Origin: a virus
Strand: one strand, 5' to 3'
Length of the DNA: 26,901 bases
IMG/VR virus record: IMGVR_UViG_3300035680_002150
Span: 1-26,901 of that record
Made by a program: the position numbers and the translations under genes. The number at the start of each line of letters is the position of its first letter. Position 1 is the stretch's first letter. Positions 15,457-22,210 of this stretch are shown here, in pieces. The notes under the pieces were generated by a model that ran no database searches, was not told the origin of the DNA, and saw only the letters and a list, made by a program, of their open reading frames with translations.

Positions 15457-15526
15457 GAAGCTCAAAGGTACCATTTTTGTCCGTTATTTAAATGTTTTGA
15501 TGTATTTAGTTCCTACATCTACAAAC
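15457..15526 (+). repeat. Intergenic repeat copy B
   Basis: Direct repeat of copy A at an offset of 128 bases, with three mismatches in the 68-base core (gaccgttg/gtccgtta and atttattt/atttagtt). It ends 3 bases before the SET-gene hairpin. The near identity indicates a recent duplication or gene-conversion-like exchange. Confidence 0.9.
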
Positions 15527-15529
15527 CTG

Positions 15530-15557
15530 ATTTTTAAAAACTCTTATTTTTAAAAAT
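15530..15557 (-). terminator. 3' hairpin, 11-bp perfect stem
   Basis: ATTTTTAAAAA and TTTTTAAAAAT pair perfectly around a 6-base loop (ctctta). It begins 2 bases after the stop of the SET-domain gene. Confidence 0.65.
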
Positions 15558-15559
15558 TT

Positions 15560-16780
15560 CTATTTGGAAAATAAATTGCTTAATCCTAGTTTGACATCAA
15601 AAGGAACTTGTAACAAACTAAACCAATTTTGAACCAATACTTCAATATTAAATTTAAATATTTTTTCATGAATCAATGTTAGAGACGCAAGTCCATAATG
15701 GATAGAAGAAGGAGAATAAACCTGAAGGACTCGATTGGCTTCATCGATCATCGATTGATTGAAATTTTTAGATCTTGATAACAATTGAATCAATTGTTTA
15801 ATCACTTCTAACTCATTCTCCAAACTAATCCAAGATTCATAAAAAGGGGTTTCTGTGTTCCATTGAATTCGTTGACAATCCTTTTCTGATAAATGATAAA
15901 TTCGAAGATAGTAAACAATCGGAGGATAAATTTCTTTGCTTGACAAAACATATTTTTTATAGGGCAATTGGCTTAACCAAAAGGATTTTATCTTATCCAA
16001 TTGGGTGACTTGAGATGGATAATTCGGTAAAGAGAGCTCAACTAAAAAGTTTTGTTTCATCAAATCATAAAATCCAAAACCCAAATACATCAAGGTATCA
16101 TCTAATACACCATAATTATCATATATCATTTGATTCACTTGATATTCTTTTTTGGTAACCATTTTACAACCAGATTCTAAAAACATTTGAGAATCCGCAT
16201 GATGTTGAAACAAATCCGCGATCGGTACCAATCCATGGTCGTTCCATGATCGAGAATGAATCAATGCATAACAATACAAAATACCTTCTTGTAATGGTTT
16301 TTGAAATTTACTACAATATTCTTGAACGATAGGTTCTCTCATCATATAGTTCATGATTTGATCTAGCGTTTCAATGCGTTGAAGAATCAATGGAAAATAT
16401 AAATTTTCTTTTTGTACTTGAGGTAATTCGTTTCGATGAAAATATAAATAGATCACTGGAAAATTTATATAAGAAGCATAACTAGGTAAATAAGATAAAT
16501 AAGGAAAATAAAAAGAATCTTTCTCTTGATTCATCTCTTTCATCAATTCAAGAATAAACAAATAATCCCTTTTGAACGACAAAGGAATTTCATCGGGAAC
16601 GGTTCGATCTATCGGTTGGATACAACACTTGGATGGAATATAAAAGAGTTCTTCATTCAACTCTATTCTCTCTTTGGCATAGACAAAGCGATTTTCAGGA
16701 TTGGTTTCGTTGACTCCTAACTTTGAGGAGACTACTCCACCATTTTTTTGAACCCATTGGACTAGTGCTTCAAAAGACAT
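15560..16780 (-). CDS. SET-domain protein methyltransferase (SETD3/Rubisco LSMT-like)
   Basis: This 406-aa protein has the length and layout of the SETD3/SETD6/Rubisco LSMT group. At the N-terminus are LVQWVQKNGGVVSSKLGV and NRFVYAKERIELNEELFYIP (residues ~7-50), the family's opening strands. ALIHSRSW, then LVPIADLFQHH (~172-194), correspond to the S-adenosylmethionine-binding SRxF...PxxDxxNH motif, with Asn replaced by Gln. YDNYGVLDDTLMYLGFGF (~220-237) is the YG-x-x-x-N-x-x-L-L-x-x-YGF end, with Asn replaced by Asp. The C-terminal ~150 residues form the substrate-binding helical domain. Relatives methylate Lys or His on non-histone proteins such as actin. The two substitutions may weaken or change activity. 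Confidence 0.85.
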   Translation of the reverse strand: MSFEALVQWVQKNGGVVSSKLGVNETNPENRFVYAKERIELNEELFYIPSKCCIQPIDRTVPDEIPLSFKRDYLFILELMKEMNQEKDSFYFPYLSYLPSYASYINFPVIYLYFHRNELPQVQKENLYFPLILQRIETLDQIMNYMMREPIVQEYCSKFQKPLQEGILYCYALIHSRSWNDHGLVPIADLFQHHADSQMFLESGCKMVTKKEYQVNQMIYDNYGVLDDTLMYLGFGFYDLMKQNFLVELSLPNYPSQVTQLDKIKSFWLSQLPYKKYVLSSKEIYPPIVYYLRIYHLSEKDCQRIQWNTETPFYESWISLENELEVIKQLIQLLSRSKNFNQSMIDEANRVLQVYSPSSIHYGLASLTLIHEKIFKFNIEVLVQNWFSLLQVPFDVKLGLSNLFSK

Positions 16781-16818
16781 TTTGAAGCATTTCTTATTTA
16801 TTTATATGATTTAAAAAT

Positions 16819-17304
16819 CTAGTAGCTAAAATCATCTCTATATTCCCATTCTTCTTCCAATTCCAATTGAATGACAAAACTATCTATTAATCCATTGGGT
16901 AGTGGATGATAGGAAAACATCAAACAATTGCTAAAATGCGGTACAGCATATTTTAGCAATTGGTTCTCAAAGATAATCATTTGATCCATATCAATGGTTT
17001 CATCCAAAATAAACTCGGTATGATCAGTATAAAAGTTTCCATATGATAAAAATTCTTTATTGTGTTCGAAAGTGCCATCTGGATAACAAACTCCACTAAA
17101 AAATTGATCTTGATACACACGTGGATCAATCTTAAACCGTTTGGTATATCTTCCAAAGTCAAAGGTCAACTCGGGACATGCATCCACTAACATCTCTTGG
17201 GTTATCATTTCGCTAAAAGAGCTATGGGTTAAACTCAATTGATAGAGATCATAGACAGTACAATAAGATAAGAGTTGAAACAAAAGATCATTACATAAAT
17301 TCAT
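16819..17304 (-). CDS. F-box-like 161-aa protein
   Basis: Residues 2-35 (NLCNDLLFQLLSYC, then TVYDLYQLSLTHSSFSEMI) read like an F-box: an initial L-P-x-x-L-type helix, then D-L-x-x-L-S-x-x-x-x-x-F. F-boxes bind Skp1 and bring targets to the SCF ubiquitin ligase. The rest is acidic, aromatic-rich and of unknown fold. Its ATG overlaps the stop of the 207-aa gene by four bases (ATGA), an arrangement that in a eukaryote-type virus suggests a shared transcript with reinitiation, or simply compact packing. With the RING gene two places upstream it forms a small ubiquitin-related group. Confidence 0.6.
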   Translation of the reverse strand: MNLCNDLLFQLLSYCTVYDLYQLSLTHSSFSEMITQEMLVDACPELTFDFGRYTKRFKIDPRVYQDQFFSGVCYPDGTFEHNKEFLSYGNFYTDHTEFILDETIDMDQMIIFENQLLKYAVPHFSNCLMFSYHPLPNGLIDSFVIQLELEEEWEYRDDFSY

Positions 17305-17924
17305 TTTATAAATTTTAAATTAGCTTTTTGCATACATGGTTCAAATATTTCATCTATCGGTTCGATTTTGGTTTCATCTAGAAATACATGAAAATAAAAG
17401 GAATAAACATAATCTCTTCTACCATACAATTTTTTATTTCGATGATCATAATACATATACAGATGATTGGGTCTTTGTATAATATGCTTGCTTAAATAAA
17501 ATTGATTGATTTTGTAAAAGTTTTCCGATTCTTCCACTGTATCCTCATGTTGGGCATCCAAGTTATGCTTTCCTATCATCGGTTTCTTGTAACAATAAAT
17601 ATCGTAAAAAGATGGTTTGGTATCCATTAAGATATCTACGCTACAATTCCCAAGAAAAAATTCTTCCATTAAAAATTGGATACAAACCAAATGATAAAAA
17701 CGATGAAATAAATTAGCATTATATTTGTGTAACTTGATCTCTAAATAATCCAATTGAGAAAAAATTGTTTCTATATGTTCGGTTTGTAAATCTTTTTGAA
17801 CCAAATGACTATAAGGTATCAGATGATCAGGATGAATACTGGAATACAATTGTTTTCTTTCATCTGGTGTCAATAAATAAATTTGAGAGGATAAACAAGT
17901 TGGGTTATGAAAGATTTTCAACAT
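17301..17924 (-). CDS. Unknown 207-aa protein
   Basis: No family was recognised. The product is rich in Tyr, His and Phe, with YLLTPDERKQLYSSIHPDHL near the N-terminus, a helical middle (HRFYHLVCIQFLMEEFF), and a Tyr-rich C-terminal third (YMYYDHRNKKLYGRRDYVYS). There is no membrane segment or signal peptide. It overlaps the next gene by four bases and starts 21 bases after the stop of the zinc finger/RING gene. The tight spacing suggests that this minus-strand run is read together or arose by compaction. Confidence 0.75.
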   Translation of the reverse strand: MLKIFHNPTCLSSQIYLLTPDERKQLYSSIHPDHLIPYSHLVQKDLQTEHIETIFSQLDYLEIKLHKYNANLFHRFYHLVCIQFLMEEFFLGNCSVDILMDTKPSFYDIYCYKKPMIGKHNLDAQHEDTVEESENFYKINQFYLSKHIIQRPNHLYMYYDHRNKKLYGRRDYVYSFYFHVFLDETKIEPIDEIFEPCMQKANLKFIK

Positions 17925-17945
17925 TTTGAACAGCCGGGTATCATT

Positions 17946-18479
17946 TTATGTATCATGGTGAACCAATACATAGTTGGAAGAGGTACGACAAAAAGGACAA
18001 ATCTCTGAATCAATTTTCGTATAACATAAAGTACAAATATTACTGTGACCACATTCAATATAAACCACACTTGGTATTTCTTCATAACAAATTACACAAT
18101 GTTCGGATGGAAAGTATTTATAGGGTAACTTTTTTTCAGACACATCTTGTCCTTCCAATCCTTTTTGTGTTACACCCAATCGATCAAAGTGAAGAATCAA
18201 TTGGGATGGACTTTCAAATACATAATTACATAAAATAGAAGGACATTTTTTCATATTGGTTTGATGAATGACTTCATCACTTAACCCCATCTTTTCATAA
18301 AGTTTCAAATGAGAATGATGGAACTGAGGAATAAAACAACAATTTTTTCTTAAATGACATTTTAGATCATCTATACATCCAAAACTTTTTTCACAGTATC
18401 CACAAATTTTATCTTCTAATCGATATCTTTTTTTGGGATAACCCCTATGAGATAAAAATTGTAAAAGTCTTTTTTCCAT
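17946..18479 (-). CDS. Zinc finger plus RING protein (probable E3 ubiquitin ligase)
   Basis: This 177-aa protein has a C2H2-like finger at 26-47 (CGYCEKSFGCIDDLKCHLRKNC), a possible second one (CPSILCNYVFESPSQLILH, 79-97), and a C-terminal C3HC4 RING at 128-164: C128, C131, C143, H145, C149, C152, C161, C164 in CVICYEEI, IECGHSNICTLC and CPFC. The compact RING resembles those of IAP/MUL1-type ligases, which bind E2 enzymes. The fingers may choose the substrate or bind nucleic acid. It would act in the cytoplasm or virus factory, and fits with the F-box-like gene downstream. It starts 20 bases after the glycosyltransferase stop. Confidence 0.87.
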   Translation of the reverse strand: MEKRLLQFLSHRGYPKKRYRLEDKICGYCEKSFGCIDDLKCHLRKNCCFIPQFHHSHLKLYEKMGLSDEVIHQTNMKKCPSILCNYVFESPSQLILHFDRLGVTQKGLEGQDVSEKKLPYKYFPSEHCVICYEEIPSVVYIECGHSNICTLCYTKIDSEICPFCRTSSNYVLVHHDT

Positions 18480-18499
18480 TTTATCATAACAAATAGTTT

Positions 18500-19690
18500 C
18501 TAAGCAACTAAATCCTGATAAAATTTATACAATATGTTTTTCCAATCATACGTTTTTCTTAAATACACTTCTAATCTTTCTCCCAACTTTTTACCTTCTT
18601 CAGGAAAACAATAGAAATAAAAGAGACGAGAAGCATAATCCTCTGCCGTACAAATATCAATATATCCTCCGTGATAATCCATATTATTGGGAATATAGAG
18701 TTTGGCTTTGGGTTGAACCAACATCGATGAAAAGTTTTTACCAAAGATATCAATCAATGCGCCTGTAGAAGTGACTACTTGAGGTTTACCCAAGCTACCA
18801 TGTTCTAGATTACAAAGACCTAATCCCTCCCCAAAACATGTATTCAATCCTATATCACAGACTTTGTATAATCCAAGCACCATCTGGTCAGTCAATCGTC
18901 CTGCACCTTTAGGTAAAATGATATGATGGAGTAAAGATTGGAGATCCCATTTATATTTCATTGCTTGAACTTTAATCATTTCTGGTATATCATAAGAAGT
19001 TTGTTCGTTAGCATGATTCAAAAACAGCTTGACTCGATGATAATCCATTTGTTTGGCTTTGATTTTAGATAAAAGACAGATGAAAGATGAAATGGTAAGA
19101 TCCAAAGCTTTGCGATGTGTATTTCGATTGGTATTCAGTACAACCCAATCATTGTCATTCAATCCAAAATGACTTTTTTGAAAGGGTAAATGATGGGTAT
19201 CGATTCCATTGGTAAACAAATAAATTTTCTTTGGATCTGCTTTCATCTCTATTAAATTTTTGGTCCAACATTCACTAAATGTAAATAATTTATCAGCTTG
19301 AGAACATAAATTTTGTACCAAATCTATTTTTTCATATCGATATACCAAATCTATATAAATGTGAAGTTGAAAGAGTTTGGGTTGAGGTAATCTAGCAACT
19401 ACTTGATTCAATACCAATATATCATTATATAAAAATACAATATCTGGTTTTATTTTTTCAATGGTTGGACCAATCCAATCATAACCAAATGGATCATTGT
19501 TATTATTTTTAAAACAATCAAGAATGGTAATTTTAGGATGAACAAATCTTTCAATCTCATTTCCATAATTCGTAATGGCAAAGTGATAAACCTCAACCCC
19601 TTTTTCCGCTAAATAATTGGTTAAACGATTGGCTATCTTTGCATATCCATTGGTTTGGAGAGGATGTGTTCCATAAAATAGGAATTTCAT
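18500..19690 (-). CDS. GT4-like (GT-B fold) glycosyltransferase
   Basis: This 396-aa protein is of normal length for the family. The N-terminus MKFLFYGTHPLQTNGYAKIA is the first Rossmann strand and acceptor loop; IEKIKPDIVFLYND closes the N domain. The C domain has VVLNTNRNTHRKALDLTISSF (~192-212, the R-K nucleotide-sugar site), PKGAGRLTDQMVLGLYKVCDIGLNTCFGEG spread over ~260-295, and GEGLGLCNLEHGSLGKPQVV with the E-x7-E-like pattern of GT4 enzymes (the second Glu is not evident: GLCNLEHGSLGKP). It would transfer a sugar from a nucleotide sugar, perhaps to virion surface glycans, but donor and acceptor are unknown. Confidence 0.85.
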   Translation of the reverse strand: MKFLFYGTHPLQTNGYAKIANRLTNYLAEKGVEVYHFAITNYGNEIERFVHPKITILDCFKNNNNDPFGYDWIGPTIEKIKPDIVFLYNDILVLNQVVARLPQPKLFQLHIYIDLVYRYEKIDLVQNLCSQADKLFTFSECWTKNLIEMKADPKKIYLFTNGIDTHHLPFQKSHFGLNDNDWVVLNTNRNTHRKALDLTISSFICLLSKIKAKQMDYHRVKLFLNHANEQTSYDIPEMIKVQAMKYKWDLQSLLHHIILPKGAGRLTDQMVLGLYKVCDIGLNTCFGEGLGLCNLEHGSLGKPQVVTSTGALIDIFGKNFSSMLVQPKAKLYIPNNMDYHGGYIDICTAEDYASRLFYFYCFPEEGKKLGERLEVYLRKTYDWKNILYKFYQDLVA

Positions 19691-19770
19691 TTTATCACTA
19701 TTTTTTGGTTTTTAAGCAGTGATCAGAATACTTCTTTTACATTCCTTGATATCCTACAGTTAGACTTTAA

Positions 19771-19911
19771 TCACAAAAAAAGCGTTTTATTTGGGATGCA
19801 TTGATTCAAAGTCTAAATTTAACACCAAGACCTGATGCCAAAACGTTTGTAGAACACTTGAAATCTAAAAATTGTTTATGTCCTGTGGTGGGTATAAACC
19901 TAGAATTATAA
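19771..19911 (+). pseudogene. Open 46-codon stretch in frame with the Hint-like gene, ended by one TAA
   Basis: Between the divergent glycosyltransferase and Hint-like genes the plus strand is open from 19771 to a TAA at 19909-19911. It reads SQKKRFIWDALIQSLNLTPR, then PDAKTFVEHLKSKNCLCPVV and GINLEL. The text is protein-like, has no ATG, and is in the same frame as the gene at 19918, with only two codons between the TAA and that ATG. It may be the decayed front of a longer gene, or a readthrough or chance frame. The frame is closed upstream by TAA at 19768. Confidence 0.35.
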
Positions 19912-19917
19912 AATAAA

Positions 19918-20316
19918 ATGTTTCCTACTACAAACATTTTAACACAATGTGGTTATATGCAATTGAATCAAGTAAACGATGAACACCAAGTGTGGAATGG
20001 GAAAGGCTGGGTTCCTTCACAAATGGTAAAAGTTTCAAATCAAAGGATTCAAAAGTATCAAGTACAAACGAATTATTATATGAAACATTGGTTAAAAGGT
20101 TCTATTATATCCATTGTTTCAACGCCAAAAGTATTGATTCCAAGTGGATATGAGTATTATAGGGAGGACCAAAGGGTAGTGGCAACCAATATCCTTACTA
20201 GTTTAACCCATCAACATTTGTTACAAACCATGGATGTTCTAGAAAATATAGATGAACTTTCATTATATTTTCAAAAAGGTGGAGCGATATACGAAGGAGT
20301 GTATCTAGAATTTTAG
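19918..20316 (+). CDS. Possible degenerate Hint/intein-like domain protein, 132 aa
   Basis: The start MFPTTNILTQCGYMQLNQV, followed by HQVWNGKGWVPSQMVKV, resembles the opening of inteins (Cys-x-x-x-T-x-I-L-T-x-x-G-x-x-x-L, then vWNG-x-x-W or F), especially those in ribonucleotide reductases. IISIVSTPKVLIPSG would be the block-B region, and RVVATNILTSL the following strand. The catalytic residues are missing: the Cys1 position is the start Met or Phe, and the T-x-x-H His is absent. There is no endonuclease domain or terminal HN-Cys. If the likeness is right, it cannot splice. It ends with a four-base convergent overlap with the 58-aa gene. Confidence 0.45.
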   Translation: MFPTTNILTQCGYMQLNQVNDEHQVWNGKGWVPSQMVKVSNQRIQKYQVQTNYYMKHWLKGSIISIVSTPKVLIPSGYEYYREDQRVVATNILTSLTHQHLLQTMDVLENIDELSLYFQKGGAIYEGVYLEF

Positions 20317-20489
20317 TGGCTGCAGCGTTTACAGTCACAGCTTTGAGGGAGACAAGCACGGCATCCTTGAGTGCTTTGAGCAACAAAACATTTATTGGCA
20401 TATCCCAATCCAGTAAATCCAGATCCGGCATAACCCAAGCTAGTACCTCCACAAGAGAAGGATTGATGTTTGTTAGATTTCTTTGACAT
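20313..20489 (-). CDS. Cys-rich 58-aa mini-protein
   Basis: An ATG ending at 20489 opens a frame that begins MSKKSNKHQSFSCGGTSLGY and ends CLPQSCDCKRCSH, with seven Cys in the last 46 residues and a Gly/Tyr-rich middle (GYAGSGFTGLGYANKC). The leader has TTTAGAAATAAAA directly before the ATG, nearly the same as before the 630-aa gene, which supports real, probably late, expression. The stop overlaps the stop of the Hint-like gene by four bases. Small Cys-rich basic proteins are frequent in large virions, where disulphide or metal binding may stabilise them; no family was recognised. Confidence 0.65.
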   Translation of the reverse strand: MSKKSNKHQSFSCGGTSLGYAGSGFTGLGYANKCFVAQSTQGCRACLPQSCDCKRCSH

Positions 20490-20532
20490 TTTTATTTCTA
20501 AATAAAATTTTTTACTTACGAAATATTTTTAC

Positions 20533-21900
20533 TTAAATTTCATGGATATATTTTTGATTAACTTTTTCAGGTTCAAATAACAACAAAGAAAAAAGTCGAG
20601 ACACTTCGTGTTGAGATAATGTTTTATTTTTATGCCAGTCATAAACAGTAGATCGATATATTTTATATTGAAATACTTTTTCAACCAAAAACAATTCGAT
20701 TTGAAACCATTCTTCTTTTTCATCCCATTCCCCTTTGGTAAAAGTATGAAAGTAAGGAACTGCTCCTGAAGTTGTAAAGAATTTTATCGATAAATACATC
20801 AGTAAATAATAATATAGTTTAACATTGGGACATTGTATATCATTTTTCGAACAATAATTCAAGTATCGGTCCATCAAATCAATCGCTAAAAAGTAGGTTC
20901 GATGTTTATACCAAGATTGTTTATAGTCATTTTCTAATGAATGAGAGAATAATTCACAAAACTCTTTTCTTGTATGATTGGACTGGATTGTAAGACGATA
21001 AGGTTTGGATTGAATGGATTGATATTTACTCTGAATGGAATCAATATATACCCGAATGGGTTCAAAGAATGGATGAGAAAGACTCTGATTGGCATCATAT
21101 CGATCAAATGGGGACGTAACTAATAGGTTACGAAGAAGGGAGATAAATGGAGATATGAATTCAGGGGTAAGAGTCGATGGGATAAAACTTAGATAATAAT
21201 CATCGGTTAATAATTTTTGAATTTCTTCCAATAACAATTGATTATCATCCAAGATAGGAAGAACCAATCTCTTTTTACAAACCATTTCAAAAAATACACA
21301 TCCACACGCCCATAAATCAATTTTAGAATCATAAGGTAGACACTGAATAACTTCAGGTGCTCTATAACAAGAGGTCATGATCCGTTGACTTTGTTTTCCT
21401 TGAGCGCAATACGGTTTGGATAATCCCAAATCACATATCTTTGCATGAAAGGTATTGGTTTTGAATATCAATATATTCGAGGGTTTGATATCTCGATGGA
21501 TCACTCCTCTTTGATGCATGTATTCTAATCCAAGTAAAATATCTGCCATCATCAATCGTAAAAAATTTTCAGCATTGTGATAATGATAAATGGATTTATG
21601 TAAATCATATAATCCCAATTCAAATACAAAATGAATTTGATCATCTTTCAAATCCTCTTCTTCGATTGGATCTGTAAAAGGTTTGCCAATTAAAAAATGA
21701 GTGATACGTAGTATATTCGGATGTTTTAATCGCATCATCAAATCAAGTTCTCGAATCGAACCTAGAAAGGATACAGGTCGATCGATCAAGTTTCGTTTGA
21801 CAGCAAAAGGTTCATGATGGATCATGGTTTTGTAAACCATTCCATAACTACCTTTTCCTAATTTAGTCAAAGGATTTAAATAAATAGATTCCTTTTCCAT
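20533..21900 (-). CDS. CDK-like protein kinase fused to a cyclin box
   Basis: The start is the ATG ending at 21900, giving MEKESIYLNPLTKLGKGSYG; upstream in-frame ATGs would overlap the divergent gene. The 455-aa product has a full kinase domain: G-loop LGKGSYGMVYK (14-24), Lys35, a CDK-type alpha-C helix SFLGSIRELDLMMRLKHPNI (44-63, in place of PSTAIRE), HRDIKPSN (135-142), DLG instead of DFG (157-159), APE (181-183) and DLWACG (195-200). After a linker, residues ~325-420 form a cyclin box: YKHRTYFLAIDLMDRYL, then LMYLSIKF. Carrying its own cyclin in cis would make the kinase independent of host cyclins. Mimivirus-group genomes have similar kinase-cyclin proteins (from memory). Targets are unknown. 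Confidence 0.9.
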   Translation of the reverse strand: MEKESIYLNPLTKLGKGSYGMVYKTMIHHEPFAVKRNLIDRPVSFLGSIRELDLMMRLKHPNILRITHFLIGKPFTDPIEEEDLKDDQIHFVFELGLYDLHKSIYHYHNAENFLRLMMADILLGLEYMHQRGVIHRDIKPSNILIFKTNTFHAKICDLGLSKPYCAQGKQSQRIMTSCYRAPEVIQCLPYDSKIDLWACGCVFFEMVCKKRLVLPILDDNQLLLEEIQKLLTDDYYLSFIPSTLTPEFISPFISLLRNLLVTSPFDRYDANQSLSHPFFEPIRVYIDSIQSKYQSIQSKPYRLTIQSNHTRKEFCELFSHSLENDYKQSWYKHRTYFLAIDLMDRYLNYCSKNDIQCPNVKLYYYLLMYLSIKFFTTSGAVPYFHTFTKGEWDEKEEWFQIELFLVEKVFQYKIYRSTVYDWHKNKTLSQHEVSRLFSLLLFEPEKVNQKYIHEI

Positions 21901-21946
21901 TTGATTAATTCTTTTTATCCTAAAGACTTTTTTTTCAAACATAAAA

Positions 21947-22153
21947 ATGGATTCTTTTGATGAAACATTAGAATGGGCTTCTAAACAGAGACCAGTTCTT
22001 CGATCCGATGAAATTAGTATTTCCATCAATACCTTTATCTTGGTGATCATTGGCTTGTTTGTCGTATTTGTTGGATTGATCTTTCTTTCCAGTTATTTCA
22101 ATGGACCCAATGAAGAGTCCAAAGAAGTTGAATCAGGTGAAGCTCAGAATTGA
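21947..22153 (+). CDS. Small single-pass membrane protein, 68 aa
   Basis: MDSFDETLEWASKQRP and a charged segment precede one strongly hydrophobic helix at residues ~27-51 (INTFILVIIGLFVVFVGLIF), followed by a polar acidic tail (NEESKEVESGEAQN). There is no signal peptide; topology cannot be fixed. Virion membranes of NCLDVs carry many such small proteins. It is divergent from the kinase gene with a 46-base gap, and a strong hairpin follows 5 bases after the stop. Confidence 0.8.
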   Translation: MDSFDETLEWASKQRPVLRSDEISISINTFILVIIGLFVVFVGLIFLSSYFNGPNEESKEVESGEAQN

Positions 22154-22158
22154 ATATA

Positions 22159-22187
22159 AATTTGTGTGGTGGTTTCCCACACAAATT
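22159..22187. terminator. 3' hairpin, 11-bp GC-containing stem
   Basis: AATTTGTGTGG and CCACACAAATT pair perfectly around a 7-base loop (tggtttc). It lies 5 bases after the small membrane gene's stop and 23 bases after the stop (minus strand) of the RPB1 C-terminal gene, so it can end both convergent transcripts. It has the strongest stem in the window. Confidence 0.8.
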
Positions 22188-22210
22188 GTAGTAAAAAATC
22201 TTCAAAGTAA

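Larger units (their letters stand above)
15211..15559. other. 349-base intergenic region with repeats, no gene seen
   Basis: The region lies between the convergent RING and SET genes. From 15211 to about 15310 it is T-rich, with only a weak 6-bp inverted repeat (AATTGT / ACAATT) after the RING stop. From 15317 it holds repeat copies A and B, separated by about 60 unique bases, and then the SET gene's 3' hairpin. No open frame longer than about 30 codons with protein-like content was found. Confidence 0.6.

Noticed and set aside
21901-22050. N-terminal extension of the kinase by up to 50 codons
   Set aside because: It would overlap the divergent membrane-protein gene and its leader; the kinase G-loop has the normal distance from the ATG ending at 21900.
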